From assembly GCA_002453155.1 (NCBI GenBank), contig DKGG01000003.1:721-12452 (forward strand): a stretch of DNA of 11,732 nucleotides, given 5' to 3'. Under the pieces are notes generated by a model, which was not told the origin of the DNA, did no database searches, and saw only the letters and a program-made list of their open reading frames with translations. Source of the DNA: Bdellovibrionaceae bacterium UBA6776 (GTDB lineage Bacteria > Bdellovibrionota > Bdellovibrionia > Bdellovibrionales > UBA1609). A program made the position numbers and the translations under genes. Below are positions 6,898 through 11,732 of the stretch, one piece after another. Numbering within the stretch: the stretch's first letter is position 1; each line of letters starts with the position of its first letter.

Positions 6898-7454
6898 GCT
6901 TAAAAAAGTGGAGCCTGGAAAAAATTAAGTTTTTAATGGATCACGTGGAAGACTTTGTCGACGACAATGGCTCTCACCAAGTCCGTCGAACCGCAAAAGA
7001 GTTTGAAGCCAGCTCACAAATTGAAGCTCAAAGCGAGTTGACGGTTTCCGAGCCCGACTCTCACCAAACACCCAATCGCGTTCTGGAGCGTTTGGTGCCT
7101 TACTATGAATTTGGTTTTCTGGCACAAAAATCCTACAGCGAAGATGAGGAAAAGTGGTGGATCACCGAGTTCTTTTGGAAGGGCAACCTGTTTAAACTCC
7201 GCGTGGAAGATCAGATTGAAGTTCAAGATTTTATTCCTTCCATTTCACCTATGGAAATTCGCAGAGGAAAAGCTCCTTTGTTTTTAAAAGGTTTAAATCT
7301 AGAGTTTATTGAGTGTCCCAAAGAGTCCGACGTGTTTGTTTTGCGCCCCAGTTTTTCGGCGGCTTACTTTTTGGCTTCCAACCTGCCCGAACCGTGGATC
7401 GAAAGCCATTTGGAAAACACCCGCAAACTGATCAACAAGTCGTTTAACTTCTGA
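6894..7454 (+). CDS. Conserved-operon hypothetical protein B (186 aa)
   Basis: No family is recognised. The start is a TTG at 6894, which overlaps the stop of the preceding gene (TTGA) and has AAGGAG at 6881-6886, 7 nt upstream. The frame is open further back to 6807, but that extension has no ribosome binding site and encodes an atypical Arg/Cys-rich stretch. From 6894 the protein has 186 residues, with a basic helical N-terminus (SLKKWSLEKIKFL), an acidic segment, and a mixed alpha/beta remainder with conserved-looking aromatic patches (EKWWITEFFWKG). It has no signal peptide and is probably cytoplasmic. Its TGA shares a base with the ATG of the PDRP gene (TGATG), so these two products are translationally coupled and may work together. 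Confidence 0.72.
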   Translation: MSLKKWSLEKIKFLMDHVEDFVDDNGSHQVRRTAKEFEASSQIEAQSELTVSEPDSHQTPNRVLERLVPYYEFGFLAQKSYSEDEEKWWITEFFWKGNLFKLRVEDQIEVQDFIPSISPMEIRRGKAPLFLKGLNLEFIECPKESDVFVLRPSFSAAYFLASNLPEPWIESHLENTRKLINKSFNF

Positions 7455-8296
7455 TGGGACTGTCACCTTACTTTGTTTACATCCTTTCTGATGGCACCGG
7501 CGAAACCGCCAGCACCATGGTGCGAGCGGCATTGGTTCAGTATGGCGAAAAAGACATTCAAATTGTTCGCTCGAAAAACATTCGCACCGAGGATCAAATT
7601 CGCTCTTTGATGGAAGATGTTTTTCAAAGAAAAGGCATGGTGGTCTACACCATGGTCAGCCCTCACATGCGCCGGGTGGTTTTTGAATCGGCCTCTGAAA
7701 AAGGCATTCCCGTAGTGGACTTGATGGGCCCTCTTTTAAATGCCATGGATCAGTTTTTTGATGTGGAAAATTCAGAGCACGAAGCCGGTTTGCTTCGCGC
7801 TGTGGACGAACGTTATTTCAAGCGGATTGAAGCCATCGAGTACACGGTTCGCCATGATGATGGAAAGACAGTCAATGACTTGGCTCAAGCAGACATTGTC
7901 CTGGTGGGAATTTCCAGAACCAGCAAAACTCCCCTGTCGATCTTTTTAAGTCACAAAGGATGGAAGGTTGCCAATGTGCCTTTGGTGCTAAACAGTCCCA
8001 TTCCAGAAGAGCTTTACAAAATCGACCAACGACGCATCGTCGGCTTAACGATTGATCCTGATTCGCTAAAGCGCATTCGCAAGCGCCGTTTGGAAAAGTT
8101 TGGCCAAGATCCTGGCGGCGAATACGCCACCTTGGATCACATTCAAAAAGAATTGGATTACTCCAAAGAGGTCTTTAAAAAGAACCGCCGCTGGCCCGTG
8201 TTTAACGTCACCGACCGGGCACTGGAAGAAACGGCCGCCGAGATCATTCGCGTGGTGGCCAGCCGCCTGGATATTCCCTACACCGACACTCTTTAA
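7454..8296 (+). CDS. Pyruvate,phosphate dikinase regulatory protein (PDRP, DUF299)
   Basis: This family carries out two opposing reactions on its target: ADP-dependent inactivating phosphorylation of a Thr, and phosphate-dependent dephosphorylation. The target is pyruvate,phosphate dikinase (PDRP) or PEP synthase (PSRP). The 280 residues match the family length. Seen are the N-terminal YILSDGTGETAS (9-20), VRHDDG (132-137) and the P-loop GISRTSKTP (152-160), followed by LSIFLSHKGWKVANVPLV. The SRTSKTPLS form of the P-loop is, as I recall it, typical of the dikinase-type regulators, while the PEP-synthase type (E. coli PpsR) has SRSGKTP, so I favour PDRP. No dikinase or PEP synthase gene is in the window. 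The ATG at 7454 overlaps the previous stop by one base. The stop lies in a TTAA that also holds the stop of the opposing LysR gene. Confidence 0.9.
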   Translation: MGLSPYFVYILSDGTGETASTMVRAALVQYGEKDIQIVRSKNIRTEDQIRSLMEDVFQRKGMVVYTMVSPHMRRVVFESASEKGIPVVDLMGPLLNAMDQFFDVENSEHEAGLLRAVDERYFKRIEAIEYTVRHDDGKTVNDLAQADIVLVGISRTSKTPLSIFLSHKGWKVANVPLVLNSPIPEELYKIDQRRIVGLTIDPDSLKRIRKRRLEKFGQDPGGEYATLDHIQKELDYSKEVFKKNRRWPVFNVTDRALEETAAEIIRVVASRLDIPYTDTL

Positions 8297-9198
8297 GAAG
8301 AGGTGGCCTGCTGCTGAAGAGCACCCAAGATGGTGTCGTACATCATGCGGTTGCGTTCGTTTTTCAAGCAGTACATGTTCACATTGACCGAGTACTTCAG
8401 ATCTTCCACTTGCACACGAAGCATTCTTCCGCCGCGCACCTGCTTTTTGATCGCATGAGAAGGCAAGAAGCCCCAACCCAGTCCACTTTCCACAACGCGC
8501 TTTACGGTTCCCACGTTGTCCGTGGAAAACACCGGCTCCACGTTCAGTCGGTTTTCTTTGACTCGAGTTTCAAAAAGCTTTCGAAATCCCGGATAGGTTT
8601 CTGTAAAGGACACCACCGGCTTGGTTGTAAACTCACTCATAGAAATAACGTCGGGAAGAGTGGTGTCTTTTCCCGAACCCACCAACCACATTTCATCGTT
8701 GAACAAAAAATGCTTTTCGTAATCGGGGAACTCAATGCCGAACTCGGATCTCATGTCAGGAAGGATCACCACATCCACCTGTCCACTTCTCATGTCATTG
8801 ATGATTTTGTCCCCTTTGCCGTAGTTCAAATGAAGTCGCAGTTTGGAATTGTGTTTTAAAAACATTCCCATAATGGGTGACACCAAAAACAATCCAATGG
8901 AGTTGTAGGTGCTGATGCGAAGTTCACCCACCAAATCTTGTGATGTGGTTTGAATGGCCACTTGCGCCTGTTGGGTCAGGTGCAAAATTCGCTTTGCATA
9001 ATCATAAAGAATTTGTCCGGGCAAAGTGGGTTTCACTTGCCGCGTTCCTCGAACCAGAAGATTCACTCCTTGTTCTTCTTCCAAATTGCGGATCTGTTGG
9101 CTCACTGCGGGTTGAGTGAGAGAGAGTTTTTCGGCCGCCGCAGTCATGCTGCCCTCGGCAATGACAGTTACGAAAGTGGTCAACTGCTGGTGGTTCAT
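8293..9198 (-). CDS. LysR-type transcriptional regulator
   Basis: This 301-residue protein has the classical LysR layout. The winged helix-turn-helix is at residues 1-60, with the recognition region MTAAAEKLSLTQPAVSQQIRNLEEE (about 18-42). A linker helix follows, then a two-lobed effector-binding domain from about residue 91 (GELRISTYNSIGLFLVSPIM) to about 290. The block STDNVGTVKRVVESGLGWGFLPS (about 235-257) is the usual late family signature. The effector and targets cannot be read from sequence. The ATG at 9198 has AGGAGG 4 nt upstream (9208-9203). The gene is convergent and overlaps the PDRP stop by 3 nt (8293-8296). It is divergent from a non-coding region with its own promoter and terminator, so its likely targets are itself and that RNA or the paralogue pair beyond. 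Confidence 0.93.
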   Translation of the reverse strand: MNHQQLTTFVTVIAEGSMTAAAEKLSLTQPAVSQQIRNLEEEQGVNLLVRGTRQVKPTLPGQILYDYAKRILHLTQQAQVAIQTTSQDLVGELRISTYNSIGLFLVSPIMGMFLKHNSKLRLHLNYGKGDKIINDMRSGQVDVVILPDMRSEFGIEFPDYEKHFLFNDEMWLVGSGKDTTLPDVISMSEFTTKPVVSFTETYPGFRKLFETRVKENRLNVEPVFSTDNVGTVKRVVESGLGWGFLPSHAIKKQVRGGRMLRVQVEDLKYSVNVNMYCLKNERNRMMYDTILGALQQQATSS

Positions 9199-9202
9199 TG
9201 CA

Positions 9203-9208
9203 CCTCCT
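9203..9208 (-). promoter_or_regulatory. Ribosome binding site of the LysR gene
   Basis: AGGAGG on the minus strand lies 4 nt before the ATG at 9198 and supports this start. Confidence 0.75.
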
Positions 9209-9218
9209 ATTGAAAACC

Positions 9219-9246
9219 ATTATAAAATTAACTTATATAAATTCAA
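9219..9246 (-). promoter_or_regulatory. Promoter of the LysR gene
   Basis: On the minus strand TTGAAT (9246-9241) is followed after 16 nt by a perfect TATAAT (9224-9219). The predicted start is about 13 nt before the ATG. The region is very AT-rich. Confidence 0.6.
9222..9236. promoter_or_regulatory. Candidate LysR-type box, ATAA-N7-TTAT
   Basis: The dyad ATAA (9222-9225), 7 nt, TTAT (9233-9236) contains the T-N11-A core usual for LysR family binding sites. It overlaps the -10 element of the LysR promoter, which would suit negative autoregulation. The AT-rich surroundings make chance matches fairly likely. Confidence 0.35.
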
Positions 9247-9274
9247 ACATTCTTTGATGATTATTTGTAAATAC

Positions 9275-9303
9275 ATGAAATAACGTGGTTTTTTCAGTAT
9301 AAA
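9275..9303 (+). promoter_or_regulatory. Plus-strand promoter, divergent from the LysR gene
   Basis: ATGAAA (9275-9280), a 17-nt spacer and TATAAA (9298-9303) form a plausible sigma-70 type promoter, with transcription starting near 9310. The next start codon with a ribosome binding site is more than 300 nt away, and a terminator lies between. Confidence 0.5.
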
Positions 9304-9309
9304 TTCTTC

Positions 9310-9469
9310 TTATTCGTAGCTTAAAGAGATTCTTTGTGGACGGCATGCTCTGTTCTCGCTATCCCAGAGTCACAAGCCCATCGGGGATAGGCTTTTGACT
9401 CTTGGGGGAGAGTCTCAATTTCAAAAAATCAGGTGGAGGGGAGAAGCATCCGAGAGGGTGCTTTTTTTT
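9310..9469 (+). ncRNA. Candidate small RNA or attenuated leader
   Basis: A predicted promoter and a strong terminator enclose about 160 nt with no convincing gene. The RNA could form a long hairpin (9363-9406): CCC/GGG, AGAGTCA/TGACTCT and AAGCC/GGCTT, broken by a one-base bulge and a 1x1 loop. A second, exclusive pairing, CTATCCC (9359-9365) with GGGATAG (9384-9390), uses the CCC of the first stem and the G of its GGCTT arm. Switching between two folds upstream of a terminator is how many leaders and riboswitches look, but I could match it to no known class, including 6S, SRP RNA or common riboswitches. It may be a free sRNA, since a separate TATAAT sits downstream, or a leader for the gene at 9633. 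The remaining stretch 9496-9566 shows nothing I can name. Confidence 0.5.
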
Positions 9470-9495
9470 GCTCTAAAATTTTTAGCCCCTCCACC
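9432..9495. repeat. Perfect 10-bp inverted repeat enclosing the terminator
   Basis: GGTGGAGGGG (9432-9441) is matched exactly by CCCCTCCACC (9486-9495). Between the arms lie the terminator hairpin (9445-9462) and a second dyad, CTAAAATTTTTAG (9473-9485), which directly abuts the right arm. Together they can form a three-way junction in RNA or a cruciform in DNA. Confidence 0.75.
9445..9469 (+). terminator. Intrinsic terminator with GNRA loop
   Basis: AGCATCC (9445-9451) pairs with GGGTGCT (9456-9462), with one U-G wobble. The loop is GAGA, a stable GNRA tetraloop, and eight Ts (9462-9469) follow. No gene ends before it on this strand, so it must end a non-coding transcript or attenuate a leader. 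Confidence 0.88.
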
Positions 9496-9565
9496 GGAAA
9501 ACCAAGATCCATTCCTCAAAACAGACAAAAGCCCAGTGTTTCAAAGTGAGAAAATGCAACTCTTC

Positions 9566-9595
9566 TTTCCTCAAAATGGGATGGTCCCCTATAAT
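9566..9595 (+). promoter_or_regulatory. Promoter of the paralogue pair
   Basis: A perfect TATAAT at 9590-9595 would start transcription near 9602, 31 nt before the TTG at 9633. The -35 region (TTTCCT, 9566-9571) is weak. A short dyad, GGGA (9578-9581) and TCCC (9585-9588), lies between the two elements and could be an operator for an activator or repressor. Confidence 0.55.
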
Positions 9596-9632
9596 GTGGA
9601 AAAGACTTCGATAATTTAGAAGGAGTGCCACT

Positions 9633-10412
9633 TTGTCCATTCTCATGCGTCCCCTTGTCTTTTTCTTGATCGCAATTTCTTTCACTTCCGCGGTCTTTTT
9701 TTCGCCGTCTTCAGAGGCCAAACGATTTCGAAACGCCTATGTGAGCTTTGAACTTCCCAAAAACTGGGATTGCAAATTGGAAGGTGCCGAGTGGGTCTGT
9801 GAGAGCAGCTACACCAAGAAACTCCGTGAAGCCATTATCATTCTAACTGCAAAGGAAGTAGGTCCTGCAGACACTTTGAGCGCCTATGAAGCCCATTTAA
9901 AAACTCCGCGCATGGTTCCCGGAAAGGACGGAACTCCTCAGCGCTCTCAAGTTCTTCATGTGAAGAAGCGATTGATCGCCGGACAACTGTGGATTGATGG
10001 AATGCACTTGGGAAGCGAAGTGGGCCCGTACTTCAGCCGCTATCTGGCGACCATCAAAGAGCGCATCGCGATTTTGGTTACGTTTAGCGCTCACAAAGAG
10101 CATTACACCAAATACAGTCAGGACTTTCTAAAGGCGATCGAATCCCTTCGCGTGGTGGCCACCAAGGATCTTTTGTCAAAACGGAATCGGCCAGAGGATG
10201 TTCGCCGCTCCAACGAAACCATTGGCGCACCTATTGGGAATCACATTCCTCTTCTGGGTGCCAACGAAGGCCTTCCTCCAGAGGATTCTGGTGGTGGTTC
10301 CAATTTGTTTTTGAATTTGATCCTGATCGCTGTCCTGCTTGCCGCCGGTGGAGGTTACCTCTACTTGAAGACCAACAAGAAAAAACCTGTGAAGAAGAAA
10401 AGTAAAAAATGA
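9633..10412 (+). CDS. Type I membrane protein, paralogue 1 (259 aa)
   Basis: No named family is recognised. The start is a TTG at 9633, supported by AAGGAG (9620-9625) 7 nt upstream; the in-frame ATG at 9645 is too far from it. The protein has a signal peptide (about 1-29) and a folded domain (about 30-175) that opens F-x-N-A-Y-V-S-F-E-L-P-K-N-W. A Cys pair is held in W-D-C47-x6-W-V-C56. A Gly/Pro-rich stretch (about 205-223), one membrane helix (about 224-245) and a very basic tail of Lys residues (246-259) follow. The domain should sit in the periplasm and the tail in the cytoplasm. The opening strand pattern resembles small PsbP/DUF1795-like domains, but this is weak. Its end overlaps the next gene by ATGA. 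It is a clear paralogue of that gene. Confidence 0.75.
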   Translation: MSILMRPLVFFLIAISFTSAVFFSPSSEAKRFRNAYVSFELPKNWDCKLEGAEWVCESSYTKKLREAIIILTAKEVGPADTLSAYEAHLKTPRMVPGKDGTPQRSQVLHVKKRLIAGQLWIDGMHLGSEVGPYFSRYLATIKERIAILVTFSAHKEHYTKYSQDFLKAIESLRVVATKDLLSKRNRPEDVRRSNETIGAPIGNHIPLLGANEGLPPEDSGGGSNLFLNLILIAVLLAAGGGYLYLKTNKKKPVKKKSKK

Positions 10413-11128
10413 TGAACTTTCAATGGATGAAATTTTCGGCTCTTCTTTCGCTGGCACTGGCGTCTTCTGTTTGTGCGGCAAAACCTTTTGTAAACGAGTA
10501 CATCGGTTTTAATCTTCCCGACGATTGGAACTGTCAGCCCTCTCCGCCCAGTTGGATTTGTGACCCTTCGAAACCGACGGAAAAGAAATTTGCATTGATC
10601 ACTTTGACGGCCAAAGAGGCCAGCGCCATTGATCAGATTCAAAACTTTAAGGCAGAGCTTTCTAAGCCCCGGTCACACAGCATGGGTTCTGACACGCCCA
10701 TTTTGTCGAAGGTTCTTAAGAACGAAGTGATTCCGTTAAATGGGCACCAGTGGGTGCAAAGCCTTCATCAAAATGGAGAGGTCAATCAGTTTAAAACCAT
10801 TTATTTGGCGACGGTGAATAGGCCCATTGCGATTATGATTACCTTGAGTGCGGAAGATAAGCATTGGGACAAGTTTGCGCCGATGTTTGCTCAGATGATT
10901 TCAAGCATTCGGCTGCGCGGAGTTCCTACAGGTCGCACCAAGTCTGTGGATCAAACTGAAGGCTTTACTCCTTTTGGGGGTGCGCCCGCAGCTCCGGGTG
11001 CACTTGCGGACTTTAGTGAACCGGTTCCTGCCGAGGGAAAAGGATCCTTTCCTATGGTTTACATTGTGGGATTGGTTCTGGCCGCATTGGCCCTTGGTGC
11101 CGCATTTCTTTTGTTTGTGAAGAAGTAG
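10409..11128 (+). CDS. Type I membrane protein, paralogue 2 (239 aa)
   Basis: This is the tandem partner of the preceding gene, starting in an ATGA overlap (ATG 10409; a second ATG at 10412 is also possible). It has the same plan: signal peptide (1-23, ending VCAAKP), a periplasmic domain (about 25-172), a Gly/Pro/Ala-rich linker (about 173-213) and one membrane helix (about 214-237) with only two Lys after it. Matching blocks are GFNLPDDWNC against SFELPKNWDC, W-I-C51 against W-V-C56, TLTAKE against ILTAKE, and YLATVNRPIAIMITLSAE against YLATIKERIAILVTFSAH. Identity is low but even along the domain, so the duplication is old. The Cys pair keeps C-x6-W-x-C spacing in both. The loss of the long basic tail suggests the two differ in cytoplasmic contacts; a hetero-oligomer is inferred from the coupling. 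No clear terminator follows. Confidence 0.77.
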   Translation: MMNFQWMKFSALLSLALASSVCAAKPFVNEYIGFNLPDDWNCQPSPPSWICDPSKPTEKKFALITLTAKEASAIDQIQNFKAELSKPRSHSMGSDTPILSKVLKNEVIPLNGHQWVQSLHQNGEVNQFKTIYLATVNRPIAIMITLSAEDKHWDKFAPMFAQMISSIRLRGVPTGRTKSVDQTEGFTPFGGAPAAPGALADFSEPVPAEGKGSFPMVYIVGLVLAALALGAAFLLFVKK

Positions 11129-11215
11129 TTGGTTTTTGGGGTTGATTGGTCTTATTGATCGATTTCCATTCCCTACCCTCCAACTTGCAACTCCAGACTC
11201 CCCCCGCCGTGGTTC

Positions 11216-11414
11216 CTTCCAGCATTTACAGCAATTTTTTCAAGTTCAATTATTTACTCCAGTAAACTCACCCACCCATGGGCTCACAAGAATTCTATTT
11301 CGCAAAATCACATCTTATTTTTGGGACGTCTGTTCCCTTGAAGCCTGCTTCTGTGCATAAGTGCTTGTTCCCAAGTCTAAATTTCATAGAGGTGGACACA
11401 CTCTTCCGTGAGTT
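11216..11414. repeat. Diverged first unit of the array with two insertions
   Basis: This unit is 199 bp. Compared with the others it has about 10 extra bases near its start (AGCATTTACAGCAATTTTTTC in place of AGCATTTTTTC) and about 60 extra bases between GGGCTC and GTGCATAAG. Its ATAAG dyad has decayed (CTTGT for CTTAT). Edge units of tandem arrays often diverge because they escape homogenisation by recombination. Confidence 0.75.
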
Positions 11415-11699
11415 CTTCCAGCATTTTTTCAGGTTCAATTATTTACTCCAGTAAACGCGCCCATCCATGGACTCTCTTCCCGTGCATAAGTTCTTATTCC
11501 CAGTCTAAATTTCATAGAAGCGGACACACTCCTCCGTGAGTTCTTCCAGCATTTTTTCAAATTCAATTATTTACTCCAGTAAACGCGCCCATCCATGAGC
11601 TCTCTTCCCGTGCATAAGTTCTTATTCTTCAAATCCAAATTTCATAGAACCGGACACACTCTTCCATGAGTTCTTCCAGCATCTTTTCAAGTTCAATTA

Positions 11700-11730
11700 T
11701 TTACTCCAGTAAACGCGCCCATCCATGGGC
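11700..11730. repeat. Paired perfect palindromes in unit 4
   Basis: TTTACT-CC-AGTAAA (11700-11713), a 3-bp spacer CGC, and GCCCAT-CC-ATGGGC (11717-11730) stand side by side. Both have 6-bp arms and the same CC centre. Unit 4 keeps both dyads exact, while units 2 and 3 have one change in the second. Confidence 0.8.
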
Positions 11731-11732
11731 TC

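Larger units (their letters stand above)
11216..11732. repeat. Tandem array of ~129-bp units, continuing beyond the window
   Basis: Four units begin at 11216, 11415, 11543 and 11673, each opening CTTCCAGCAT. Units 2 and 3 are 128 and 130 bp, and unit 4 is cut by the window edge after 60 bp. Each keeps AATTATTTACTCCAGTAAA without change; the palindrome TTTACT-CC-AGTAAA starts at 11253, 11442, 11570 and 11700. Units 2-4 also hold GCCCAT-CC-ATGGGC or a one-mismatch form of it, and units 2 and 3 ATAAG-TT-CTTAT (11486-11497, 11614-11625). ACTC-N6-GAGT spans the unit junctions. No long frame runs through the array on either strand. The bases from 11129 to 11215, before the array, are pyrimidine-rich and show no gene or clear terminator. 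Confidence 0.9.

Noticed and set aside
9310..9469. 6S RNA, SRP RNA or tmRNA
   Set aside because: The conserved SRP loop, a tRNA-like end and a convincing 6S central bubble were not found, although the long imperfect hairpin resembles 6S superficially.
9395..9619. Plus-strand 74-codon frame between the LysR gene and the paralogue pair
   Set aside because: It runs straight through the terminator hairpin and U-run, has no ribosome binding site, and its composition is unlike a protein.
11136..11360. Plus-strand 74-codon frame at the start of the repeat region
   Set aside because: It enters the first repeat unit and has no ribosome binding site; no similar frame is kept in the other units.
11216..11732. 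CRISPR array or integron attC sites
   Set aside because: The units are about 129 bp and similar along their full length with no unique spacers. No attC-like core sites or cassette genes lie between them.

Overview
The window is a piece of chromosome from a Gram-negative bacterium: it has Sec signal peptides, a predicted outer-membrane barrel ending in Phe, and a LysR regulator. The gene mix (DUF4214, NrdR-NusB, a DUF299 pyruvate,phosphate dikinase regulator, many single-pass envelope proteins with no known family) suggests a Bdellovibrionota-like or other deltaproteobacterial-type organism. That assignment is inference from general resemblance and is not proven here. No phage, transposase, CRISPR or toxin genes are visible.

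Layout. (1) 1-447: the 3' end of a secreted or surface protein with a Thr-Pro linker and two DUF4214 repeats, closed by a clear hairpin terminator. (2) 647-1615: a CaCA-type Na+/Ca2+ antiporter on +, convergent with a minus-strand unit. (3) 3526-1622 (minus): possibly a 41-residue membrane peptide, then a membrane-anchored coiled-coil protein with a Pro/Glu-rich linker, then a secreted HEAT-like protein whose ATG directly follows the previous stop. (4) 5499-3603 (minus): an outer-membrane barrel protein and rsmB, 1 nt apart. (5) 5569-8296 (+): a tight operon nrdR-nusB-orfA-orfB-PDRP, in which three of the four junctions overlap. (6) 9198-8293 (minus): a LysR regulator whose stop codon lies in the same TTAA as the PDRP stop. 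(7) 9199-9632: a long non-coding divergent region with a minus-strand promoter and LysR-type box. On the + strand it has a promoter, a foldable RNA with two mutually exclusive hairpins and a textbook terminator, so an sRNA or attenuated leader is likely. (8) 9633-11128 (+): two overlapping tandem paralogues encoding type I membrane proteins that share a periplasmic C-X6-W-X-C motif. (9) 11216 to the end: a tandem array of about 129-bp units, each carrying several short dyads with 2-nt centres, running off the window.

How it fits together. Block 5 joins control of ribonucleotide reductase (NrdR), rRNA antitermination (NusB) and pyruvate/PEP metabolism (PDRP) in one transcript, with two unknown proteins between. 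The rRNA theme continues across the divergent promoter region with RsmB, which has its own NusB-like domain. The least explained parts are the RNA element opposite the LysR gene, the paralogous envelope protein pair and the terminal repeat array.
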